The position numbers and the translations under genes were made by a program. A model generated the notes under the pieces. That model was given only the letters and a program-made list of their open reading frames with translations. It was not told the origin of the DNA and did not search any database. Shown here one piece after another: positions 31,579 through 40,073 of a DNA stretch of 40,073 bases (positions within the stretch are counted from its first letter, which is position 1; every line of letters begins with the position of its first letter). The DNA is from an uncultured Flavobacterium sp. (GTDB lineage Bacteria; Bacteroidota; Bacteroidia; Flavobacteriales; Flavobacteriaceae): the NCBI RefSeq assembly GCF_946479975.1, contig NZ_CAMLIX010000015.1:1-40073 (forward strand). The letters are read 5' to 3'.

Positions 31579-33195
31579 ATGTCTGGATTGTTAGCCGTAA
31601 TCGGTAAAGGAAAAGACCCCAAACTTGTTAAAGAACTTTCAGAAAGAATGTCACACCGTGGCCCTGATGAAAGTGATATTCATATTATGGAAAATGGCAG
31701 TGTACTCTGTCATGAAAGTCTATCAATCATTGATTTAAATTCGGGTAAACAGCCCATTCAAGGAACTAGTAAGGCTTGGATGGTTCATGATGGCGAAATT
31801 TACAATTATCAAGAACTAAAAGAAACGGTTTTAAAGGATCACACTTTTAGAACAGAATCAGATTCTGAAGTCATTGTACATCTTTATGAAGAGTTTGGTT
31901 ATGATTTCTGTAATAAACTAGATGGTGATTTTGCATTTGTGGTAATTGACGGCGATAAATATATTGCCGGCCGTGACCCAATTGGCGTTAAACCTTTGTA
32001 TTATGGTTTAGATGAAAGAGGAAGAATTTATTTTTCATCAGAAATGAAATCTATTGCAGATCAATGTAAATCGTTTTCTACTTTTCCTCCAGGGCATTAT
32101 TATACTGCGAAAACAGGTTTTGTAAAATATTACCGTCCAGAATATGAAGATCATAAAAATGCAAATCAGTCATTAGATTTAAATGCCGTTCGTCAGAGTT
32201 TAATTGATGCTACAAGCAAAAGATTACTGGCAAACGTTCCGGTTGGTGTTATACTTTCAGGAGGTTTAGACTCCTCTTTAACTTCTGCAATTACTGCTCG
32301 TGTTTTAAAACAAAAAGGAGAAAAATTACATTCTTTTTCAATTGGTTTAGGCGCAGATTCTCCAGATAACATTGTAGCTAGAAAAGCGGCAGAATTTTTA
32401 GGAACAGAACATCACGAAATTCATTTTTCTGTTGAAGAAGGAGTACAGATTTTAGAAAAAGTAATTTATCACATCGAGACTTATGATATTATATCTGTTA
32501 GGTCTGGAGTTCCAATGTACTTGTTGTCTAGAGCTATTGCTGAGCAAGGAGTAAAAGTTATTTTATCAGGAGAAGGAGCAGATGAAGTTTTTGGAGGGCA
32601 TTTGTATTTTAGAAATGCGCCTTCGGCAGAAGAATTTCAGGATGAGACAATCGAAAGAGTTCAGAAGTTGTTTACAGCAGATTTACTTCGTGCAGACAAA
32701 ACAACAATGGCACATGGATTAGAAGTAAGGTTTCCGTTTTTAGACACTACTTTTTTAGACACAAATATCCGAATCAAAACAGAAGAAAAACAGCCTAAAA
32801 CATATGATGGAATTGAAAAATACATTTTAAGAAAGGCATTTGATACACCAGAAGATCCTTATCTTCCGTCAGAAGTTTTATGGCGCCAGAAAGAGCAGTT
32901 TTCTGATGGAGTAGGTTATAACTGGGTTGATGAATTGATTGAATATTGTGCTTCGCAAGTAACAGATGAGCAATTGGCTGGCGCGAGTGCAGAGTTTCCA
33001 TACAATTCACCAACAACAAAAGAAGCTTATTTGTATCGTTCTATTTTTCATAAATATTATCCACAAGTCAGCGCCGCGCAAACAGTCCGTAAATGGATTC
33101 CGAAATGGCAGGAAAACCTTGATCCAAGCGGAAGAGCAAACGCAGCGCATCAAAATGGAAATTTTGAAACTGCAAAATCTGGAGTAGCGGTTTAA
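31579..33195 (+). CDS. AsnB paralogue with degenerate glutaminase site
   Basis: This 538-residue full-length relative of AsnB follows it in tandem. The synthetase half looks intact: PP-loop SGGLDSS (227-233), HSFSIGLGADSPDN, SGEGADEVFGGHLYF, LEVRFPFLD and WRQKEQFSDGVGYNW. The glutaminase half keeps the fold and the Gly-Glu (72-73) and Asp95. It has lost the nucleophile (Ser2 instead of Cys, codon TCT versus TGT), the Arg (Ser47 in CHESLSI) and the oxyanion-hole Asn (Asp71 in MVHDGEIYN). Ordinary glutamine hydrolysis is therefore unlikely. It may use free ammonia, use a different amine, or regulate AsnB. The intact length and clean terminator argue against a pseudogene. Confidence 0.88.
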   Translation: MSGLLAVIGKGKDPKLVKELSERMSHRGPDESDIHIMENGSVLCHESLSIIDLNSGKQPIQGTSKAWMVHDGEIYNYQELKETVLKDHTFRTESDSEVIVHLYEEFGYDFCNKLDGDFAFVVIDGDKYIAGRDPIGVKPLYYGLDERGRIYFSSEMKSIADQCKSFSTFPPGHYYTAKTGFVKYYRPEYEDHKNANQSLDLNAVRQSLIDATSKRLLANVPVGVILSGGLDSSLTSAITARVLKQKGEKLHSFSIGLGADSPDNIVARKAAEFLGTEHHEIHFSVEEGVQILEKVIYHIETYDIISVRSGVPMYLLSRAIAEQGVKVILSGEGADEVFGGHLYFRNAPSAEEFQDETIERVQKLFTADLLRADKTTMAHGLEVRFPFLDTTFLDTNIRIKTEEKQPKTYDGIEKYILRKAFDTPEDPYLPSEVLWRQKEQFSDGVGYNWVDELIEYCASQVTDEQLAGASAEFPYNSPTTKEAYLYRSIFHKYYPQVSAAQTVRKWIPKWQENLDPSGRANAAHQNGNFETAKSGVAV

Positions 33196-33205
33196 GGCTA
33201 AATTC

Positions 33206-33515
33206 TAATTTTTTAAAATTCCAAATTCCAAGAAAGAAAAATTTTCAAATAAAATAAATTCCAAATTCCAATTTGGAGCTGATATAGAAAACCGAAATGC
33301 ATTAGATGTAATTTCGGTTTTTTCAATTTTAATACACTTTAGAGTTAAAGTTTAAGAATTTAATTTTTTGAATTTAAACTAAAGTTTTATACTTACAGTT
33401 TTGGAATTTGGAATTTTAAAAAATTGGAATTTCAAATTTTAGAGTTTCTAAAAACCATTGATTTTTATCTAATTTTCAGTTTTGGAATTTGGAATTTTAA
33501 AAATTTGGAATTTTT
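33206..33515. repeat. Dispersed GGAATTTGGAATTT repeat cluster
   Basis: Two direct copies of CAGTTTTGGAATTTGGAATT plus TTAAAAA-TTGGAATTT lie at 33396-33432 and 33477-33513. The reverse complement form (AATTCCAAATTCCAA) occurs at 33218-33231 and 33258-33271, so direct and inverted copies flank the terminator. No gene is seen in the 33196-33638 gap apart from this cluster, the terminator and the gyrB promoter. Confidence 0.8.
33288..33323 (+). terminator. Intrinsic terminator after the AsnB paralogue
   Basis: Stem AAAACCGAAAT (33288-33298) / ATTTCGGTTTT (33311-33321) with a 12-base loop, running into a T run that ends at 33323. Confidence 0.8.
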
Positions 33516-33592
33516 ATTCTTTTTCAGCCAATTGTGTTAATAACTTCACTGCTTTAAACGCTATTTTAGTGGGTATATAGCGCGCGTTTTTA

Positions 33593-33600
33593 TATATTTG
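33593..33600 (+). promoter_or_regulatory. Bacteroidota -7 element for gyrB
   Basis: TATATTTG matches TAnnTTTG exactly, 38 bases before the gyrB start codon. The -33 region is degenerate (TTTTAGTGG near 33564-33572). Confidence 0.6.
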
Positions 33601-33608
33601 CGTGTTAG

Positions 33609-35579
<1,971 letters not shown>

Positions 35580-35598
35580 AATGAAAAATTAATAATTT

Positions 35599-35650
35599 CA
35601 AATCGTTTAATTGTTTAAATTTACTAGACAATTAAACGATTTGCCTTTTT
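35599..35650 (+). terminator. Intrinsic terminator after gyrB
   Basis: A perfect 16-base stem CAAATCGTTTAATTGT (35599-35614) / ACAATTAAACGATTTG (35628-35643) with a 13-base loop is followed by CC and a T run at 35646-35650. It also lies 40 bases upstream of mdh. Confidence 0.85.
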
Positions 35651-35689
35651 ATAGAATAGGCAATATTAATAACCGATAAAGTATAAAAT

Positions 35690-36625
35690 ATGAAAGTTAC
35701 CATCGTAGGAGCAGGAAATGTTGGAGCTACATGTGCAGATGTTATTTCTTATAGAGGAATTGCAAGCGAAGTAGTATTGTTGGATATTAAAGAAGGTTTT
35801 GCAGAAGGGAAGGCATTGGATATTATGCAATGCGCTACAAATACTGGTTTTAATACAAAAGTGTCTGGCGTTACCAACGATTATTCTAAAACTGCAGGAA
35901 GTGATGTAGTAGTAATTACATCAGGAATTCCGAGAAAGCCAGGAATGACCAGAGAAGAATTAATTGGTATAAATGCAGGAATTGTAAAAACAGTTGCTGA
36001 AAATGTATTAAAATATTCCCCAAATACCATTATTGTTGTAGTATCAAATCCGATGGATACGATGACATATTTGGCTCTAAAATCAACAGGTCTTCCAAAA
36101 AACAGAATTATAGGAATGGGTGGAGCTTTAGATAGTTCACGTTTCAGAACCTATCTTTCATTGGCTTTAGACAAACCTGCAAATGATATTTCTGCAATGG
36201 TAATTGGAGGTCATGGCGATACAACTATGATTCCGTTAACGCGTCTGGCATCTTACAACGGGATTCCGGTAACAGAATTTCTTTCAGAAGAAGTATTACA
36301 GAAAGTTGCTGCCGACACAATGGTAGGCGGTGCAACGCTTACAGGTTTACTTGGAACTTCTGCTTGGTATGCTCCTGGAGCTTCAGTAGCTTATTTAGTA
36401 GATAGTATTTTAAACGATCAAAAGAAAATGATTGCATGTTCTGTTTTTGTAGAAGGAGAATATGGTCAAAATGATATTTGTATAGGAGTACCATGTATAA
36501 TAGGTAAAAACGGAGTAGAAGAAATTCTAGATATTAACTTAAACGATCAGGAAAAAGCATTATTTGCAAAAAGTGCAGATGCAGTTCGTAATATGAATGA
36601 TGCTCTAAAAACGATTTTAGTATAA
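35690..36625 (+). CDS. mdh: Malate dehydrogenase, NAD-dependent (LDH-like type)
   Basis: This 311-residue enzyme interconverts malate and oxaloacetate in the TCA cycle, in the cytoplasm. The N-terminal dinucleotide fold is MKVTIVGAGNVGATCADVIS. The active-site loop GIPRKPGMTREELIGINAGI carries the Arg pair that marks malate rather than lactate specificity. VVVSNPMDTMTYLALK, GMGGALDSSRFRTYLS and the catalytic His in GGHGDTTMIPLTR follow. The length and motifs are those of the bacterial LDH-like MDH group. No -7 element is obvious in the short gap to gyrB. A strong terminator follows. Confidence 0.95.
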   Translation: MKVTIVGAGNVGATCADVISYRGIASEVVLLDIKEGFAEGKALDIMQCATNTGFNTKVSGVTNDYSKTAGSDVVVITSGIPRKPGMTREELIGINAGIVKTVAENVLKYSPNTIIVVVSNPMDTMTYLALKSTGLPKNRIIGMGGALDSSRFRTYLSLALDKPANDISAMVIGGHGDTTMIPLTRLASYNGIPVTEFLSEEVLQKVAADTMVGGATLTGLLGTSAWYAPGASVAYLVDSILNDQKKMIACSVFVEGEYGQNDICIGVPCIIGKNGVEEILDINLNDQEKALFAKSADAVRNMNDALKTILV

Positions 36626-36644
36626 TAAAAACGGCAAAAAATAG

Positions 36645-36674
36645 AAAAGGCTGCACTTTTGCAGCTTTTTTTTT
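36645..36674 (+). terminator. Intrinsic terminator after mdh
   Basis: Stem AAAAGGCTGCA (36645-36655) / TGCAGCTTTTT (36660-36670) with a CTTT loop and one G-T wobble is followed by T residues through 36674. Confidence 0.9.
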
Positions 36675-36742
36675 GAGATTAATTAATAAATAAATTGGTT
36701 AGTATTTTCGTTAATTATATATTTGCTCGATTTAAAAAAAAA

Positions 36743-36769
36743 TTGGTAATTCGTGATCTCGTATTTTTG
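36743..36769 (+). promoter_or_regulatory. Promoter of secDF
   Basis: TTG at 36743-36745 and TATTTTTG at 36762-36769 (exact TAnnTTTG) are separated by 16 bases, close to the usual Bacteroidota spacing. The start codon at 36851 leaves an untranslated leader of about 75 bases. Confidence 0.65.
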
Positions 36770-36850
36770 TTTTAGAAAATCATATCAGGGCTTATTTTAT
36801 GGGACTTTAAAACAAAAACAAAAATAAAACATAATTAATTTTTAGTAATA

Positions 36851-39841
36851 ATGCAGAATAAAGGACTTATTAAATTTTTCGCAATTCTATTTGCATTGGT
36901 AAGTATTTACCAACTATCATTCACTTTTGTGGCAAATGGTGTCAAAAGTGAAGCTAAAGCTTTTGCAGGAGATAATCCTGATAAAGAGCTGAAATATTTA
37001 GATTCTATTGGTAAAGAAAAAGTATTAAATCTTGGTTTTACTGATTTCACTTACAATGAAGTGAAAAACAAACAACTTAATAAAGGTCTTGACTTAGAAG
37101 GAGGAATCAACGTTATTCTTCAAATTTCTATTAAAGATGTATTAAAAGGTTTGGCTAATAATTCTAAAAATCCAGTTTTTAATAAATCATTAGCTGATGC
37201 ATCTGCAAATTTAGAAGGAAACAAAACATATTTAAGTAAGTTTTTTGAAGCTTTTGAGGCAAATTCAAAAGGTTCTGTAAAATTAGCATCGCCAGATATT
37301 TTTGCTAACAGAAGTCTTCAAGGAGACGGTGGAGTAGATTTTCAAATGTCTGATGCTCAGGTTCAAAAAGTAATCAAAAGAAAAGTTGATGAGTCTGTAG
37401 AAAGTGCTTTTAAAGTATTAAGAGAGCGTATCGACAAATTTGGTGTTACACAGCCAAACATCCAAAAATTAGGAGAAACAGGAAGAATCTTAGTAGAGCT
37501 TCCAGGTGCTAAGGATGTAGATAGAATTAAAAAATTATTAGGTGGAAAAGCTCAATTAGAGTTCTGGGAAACTTATAAAATGGAGGAAATCGGAAACTTC
37601 TTAGTTGCGGCTAATGAAGCTTTGAAGAAAACTGAAGTTAAGAAAACAGAAGTTAAAACTGTTGCTAAAGATTCATTGAATGCTTTATTAACAGATGCTA
37701 AAGATTCTACTGAAGCTAAAAAAGGAAATAATCCTTTATTTGATAAAATTGTTGGTCAAGGTGGTGGACCAGTTTTAGGTTACTTCGCTGCAAAAGATAC
37801 AGCAACTATCAATGCTTATTTTAAAAGACCAGAAATTAGAGTTTTATTGGCAGCAGACCAGCATTATGCAAAATTTGTTTGGAGTAAGCCTACTACAATA
37901 AAAGATCAAAAAGCAAAAGATTTAGCAAGTGCTAAAGATATTGAAGTTGTTGAATTATATGCTTTAAAAGGAAACAGAGACAATAACCCAGCAATGAGCG
38001 GTGGTGTTGTTACTGATGCAAAAGATACTTTTGACCAAATGGGTAAACCTGCAGTTTCTATGCAGATGAACAGCCAAGGTGCTAAAGTTTGGGAAGAATT
38101 AACAGGAAGAGCTTTCTCTCAAAAAAGTTATATCGCTATTGTTTTAGATGATATCGTATACTCTGCTCCAGGAGTAACAAGTGGTCCTATTGCTGGAGGA
38201 AGATCTGAAATTACAGGTTCATTTGATGTTGCTGAAACTAAAGATTTAGCTAACGTTTTAAATGCAGGTAAATTACCAGCTTCTGCAGATATTATTCAAT
38301 CAACTGTTGTTGGTCCATCTTTAGGACAGGCAGCTATTGATGCAGGTACAATTTCTTCTGTATTAGGATTCTTATTGGTTTGCGTTTGGATGGTATTCTA
38401 TTACGGTAAAGCTGGTTGGTATGCTAACCTTGCTTTGTTATTAAACTTACTATTCTTATTTGGAATTATGGCAAGTTTTGGTTTCGTATTAACGTTGCCA
38501 GGTATTGCAGGTATCGTATTAACGTTAGGTACAGCGGTAGATGCGAACATTATTATCTATGAAAGAGCAAAAGAGGAATTGCGTGAAGGAAAGTCTCTTT
38601 CTGAGGCAGTTCAAGCTTCTTACGGATGGCACGGTGCAATGCGTTCTATCATTGATGCAAACGTTACTCACGTTTTAACTGGAGCGATCTTGTTTATCTT
38701 TGGTACAGGTCCAATCAAAGGTTTCGCATTGACTTTATTAATTGGTATCGTAACTTCATTGTTTACATCAATCTTTATCGCTAGAATTTTCATCGATAGA
38801 AATATTATTGGAAAAGCAGATTTAACGTTCTCAACAAACATTACTAAAAATTGGTTTACTAATTTCCACTTTGACTTTATTAAAGTTAAGAAATTCACTT
38901 ATATCTTCTCTTCTATTGTAACAGTAGTAAGTTTAGTTTCTATCTTCTTCGTTAACGGATTAGATGAAGGTGTGGATTTTGTTGGAGGTAGAACTTTCCA
39001 AGTTAAATTTGAAAAACCAGTTGATGCAACTGCAGTTTCAGATGAATTATCTGCTGCTTTTGGTACACCAGTTGAAGCTAAGATTTTAGGTGATGATGAT
39101 CAATTGAAAATCACAACTAAATATAAAATTAAAGAAGATGGTGTAGCTATCGACGAAGAAGTTAATCAGAAATTATATGCTGCTTTGCAGAAATATTTCC
39201 CAAATACTTCTTACGATAAATTTACTAATTCTTATAATGGTAAAACTGTAGGTGTATTACAGGCTTCTAAAGTTGGAGCTTCTATCTCTGAGGATATTAA
39301 AACTAACTCATACTGGGCAGTTCTTGGAGCTATGGCAGTTATCTTCTTATACTTAATGGTATCTTTCCGTAAATGGCAGTATTCATTAGGTGCGATTGCA
39401 GCAGTAGCACACGATGTTATCTTTGTATTAGGAATTTATTCATTATGTTATAAATTCATGCCTTTCCACATGGAAATGGATCAGCACTTTATCGCAGCGA
39501 TTTTAACTGTAATTGGTTACTCGATGAATGATACTGTAATTGTATTTGACAGGGTAAGAGAGTTTATCATCGGAAACCGTAAAGGAAGTTTTGAAGATAT
39601 CGTAAATGCTTCTATTAATACTACATTATCAAGAACATTGAATACTTCATTAATGATGATCATCGTATTGTTGACAATGTTTATCTTCGGTGGTGAGTCT
39701 ATTAGAGGATTTATCTTTGCAATGTTAATCGGTATTATTGTTGGTACTTATTCTTCATTATTTATCGCTACTCCAGTATTGGTAGACACGATTTCAAAAG
39801 ATGAAAAACATACAATTGAAGACAAACACAATAAGGCATAA
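36851..39841 (+). CDS. secDF: Fused SecDF protein translocase subunit
   Basis: This 996-residue SecD-SecF fusion belongs to the Sec membrane complex and uses the proton gradient to pull proteins through SecYEG. The SecD half has GLDLEGGINVIL near residue 80, RIDKFGVTQPNIQKLGETGR and LVELPGAKDVDR. A periplasmic region with a charged low-complexity Lys/Glu/Thr/Val/Ala insert (around 255-290) follows. The first membrane block holds TLGTAVDANIIIYERAKEEL with its catalytic Asp. The SecF half has DFVGGRTFQVKF and the second membrane block with GYSMNDTVIVFDRVREF. The fusion is typical of Bacteroidota and some other bacteria. It has its own promoter and terminator. Confidence 0.96.
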   Translation: MQNKGLIKFFAILFALVSIYQLSFTFVANGVKSEAKAFAGDNPDKELKYLDSIGKEKVLNLGFTDFTYNEVKNKQLNKGLDLEGGINVILQISIKDVLKGLANNSKNPVFNKSLADASANLEGNKTYLSKFFEAFEANSKGSVKLASPDIFANRSLQGDGGVDFQMSDAQVQKVIKRKVDESVESAFKVLRERIDKFGVTQPNIQKLGETGRILVELPGAKDVDRIKKLLGGKAQLEFWETYKMEEIGNFLVAANEALKKTEVKKTEVKTVAKDSLNALLTDAKDSTEAKKGNNPLFDKIVGQGGGPVLGYFAAKDTATINAYFKRPEIRVLLAADQHYAKFVWSKPTTIKDQKAKDLASAKDIEVVELYALKGNRDNNPAMSGGVVTDAKDTFDQMGKPAVSMQMNSQGAKVWEELTGRAFSQKSYIAIVLDDIVYSAPGVTSGPIAGGRSEITGSFDVAETKDLANVLNAGKLPASADIIQSTVVGPSLGQAAIDAGTISSVLGFLLVCVWMVFYYGKAGWYANLALLLNLLFLFGIMASFGFVLTLPGIAGIVLTLGTAVDANIIIYERAKEELREGKSLSEAVQASYGWHGAMRSIIDANVTHVLTGAILFIFGTGPIKGFALTLLIGIVTSLFTSIFIARIFIDRNIIGKADLTFSTNITKNWFTNFHFDFIKVKKFTYIFSSIVTVVSLVSIFFVNGLDEGVDFVGGRTFQVKFEKPVDATAVSDELSAAFGTPVEAKILGDDDQLKITTKYKIKEDGVAIDEEVNQKLYAALQKYFPNTSYDKFTNSYNGKTVGVLQASKVGASISEDIKTNSYWAVLGAMAVIFLYLMVSFRKWQYSLGAIAAVAHDVIFVLGIYSLCYKFMPFHMEMDQHFIAAILTVIGYSMNDTVIVFDRVREFIIGNRKGSFEDIVNASINTTLSRTLNTSLMMIIVLLTMFIFGGESIRGFIFAMLIGIIVGTYSSLFIATPVLVDTISKDEKHTIEDKHNKA

Positions 39842-39863
39842 TTAAAACCTTATTTTGATATAG

Positions 39864-39894
39864 AAAGATCCAGTGAAAACTGGATCTTTTTTTT
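39864..39894 (+). terminator. Intrinsic terminator after secDF
   Basis: Stem AAAGATCCAGT (39864-39874), loop GAAA and ACTGGATCTTT (39879-39889), with T residues to 39894. A strong terminator right after secDF. Confidence 0.93.
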
Positions 39895-39901
39895 ATGTTT
39901 G
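39894..39901 (+). promoter_or_regulatory. Possible -7 element for the last gene
   Basis: TATGTTTG matches TAnnTTTG exactly and starts at the last T of the secDF terminator, 25 bases before the next start codon. No clear -33 element is seen. Confidence 0.4.
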
Positions 39902-39925
39902 TATCTAAAGATCCAAATCCTACTT

Positions 39926-40073
39926 ATGATTCCAAAACGATTATTCTTTATCGCAGTATTGTCTGCTATGACGCTGGTTAATGCACAGCAGAAAGGAAGT
40001 AGTTATAGAGTAGGTACAGCTTATGGCTTTGGAAGCGAGTTTAATAATAAAGATTACACCTTTACAAATCAGT
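39926..40073 (+). CDS. Partial secreted protein of unknown function, cut by window end
   Basis: An ATG at 39926 opens a frame that stays open to the end of the window (49 codons). The first 20 residues are a clear signal peptide (MIPKRLFFIAVLSAMTLVNA) followed by QQKGSSYRVGTAYGFG. The Gly/aromatic alternation after the cleavage site could be the first strand of an outer-membrane barrel, but this is too short to decide. A -7 element lies at 39894-39901. Confidence 0.6.
   Translation, partial: MIPKRLFFIAVLSAMTLVNAQQKGSSYRVGTAYGFGSEFNNKDYTFTNQ

Noticed and set aside
31579..33195. asnB pseudogene
   Set aside because: Full length with no stop or frameshift, synthetase motifs intact and its own terminator. 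The glutaminase changes look selected rather than decayed.

Overview
The window looks like a chromosomal segment of a Flavobacterium-type Bacteroidota. The DNA is AT-rich. Several genes have the phylum's -7 promoter element (TAnnTTTG) and lack obvious Shine-Dalgarno sites. Many secreted proteins end their signal peptide in a short A-Q type site. SecD and SecF are fused, and GyrB is the short 646-residue form. No rRNA, tRNA, transposase, integrase or CRISPR array was found.

Left third (54-11475): a long leftward series. From its upstream end it reads SpoIIM-like membrane protein, DUF4129-type protein, DUF4350 protein, MoxR AAA+ ATPase, a small secreted unknown, DUF58 protein and a secreted transglutaminase-like protein. 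These are followed by a secreted alkaline-phosphatase-superfamily enzyme, a DUF2167 protein and a TrmH-type rRNA methyltransferase. An RDD membrane protein starts divergently 20 bases from spoIIM. MoxR/DUF58/DUF4350/DUF4129/SpoIIM/RDD genes form a recurrent bacterial neighbourhood, probably a MoxR-driven envelope machine whose substrate is unknown.

Middle (11574-22017): three small rightward genes (CsgG/TolB-N-like secreted protein, PH-domain membrane protein, TRIC-like channel) lead into a surface-polysaccharide block. That block holds a FemAB/GNAT-like transferase, a DegT-type PLP aminotransferase, a WzxE-like flippase, four glycosyltransferases and a FdtA/QdtA-type dTDP-sugar ketoisomerase. 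The aminotransferase/ketoisomerase pair implies a dTDP-3-amino-3,6-dideoxyhexose. Two of the glycosyltransferases form an overlapping leftward unit behind ftsE.

Right part (22352-40073): a 1004-residue TPR protein, a PhzF-like enzyme, a plugless TonB-receptor-like barrel, a GreA/GreB-like factor, two tandem asparagine synthetase genes, gyrB, mdh, secDF and the first 49 codons of another secreted protein. Most of the housekeeping genes end in clear intrinsic terminators.

The most notable observations are these. (1) A 46-base palindromic element, of a type otherwise found between genes here, sits in frame inside the aminotransferase gene. (2) The second asparagine synthetase has lost its catalytic Cys, Arg and Asn in the glutaminase site while its synthetase domain looks intact. 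(3) A composite hairpin module is duplicated in tandem at 28.9-29.26 kb. (4) A perfect 17-base palindrome carries two divergent -7 elements. (5) Many gaps are filled by a small set of inverted-repeat families. I did not see a clearly new multi-gene defence or mobile system.
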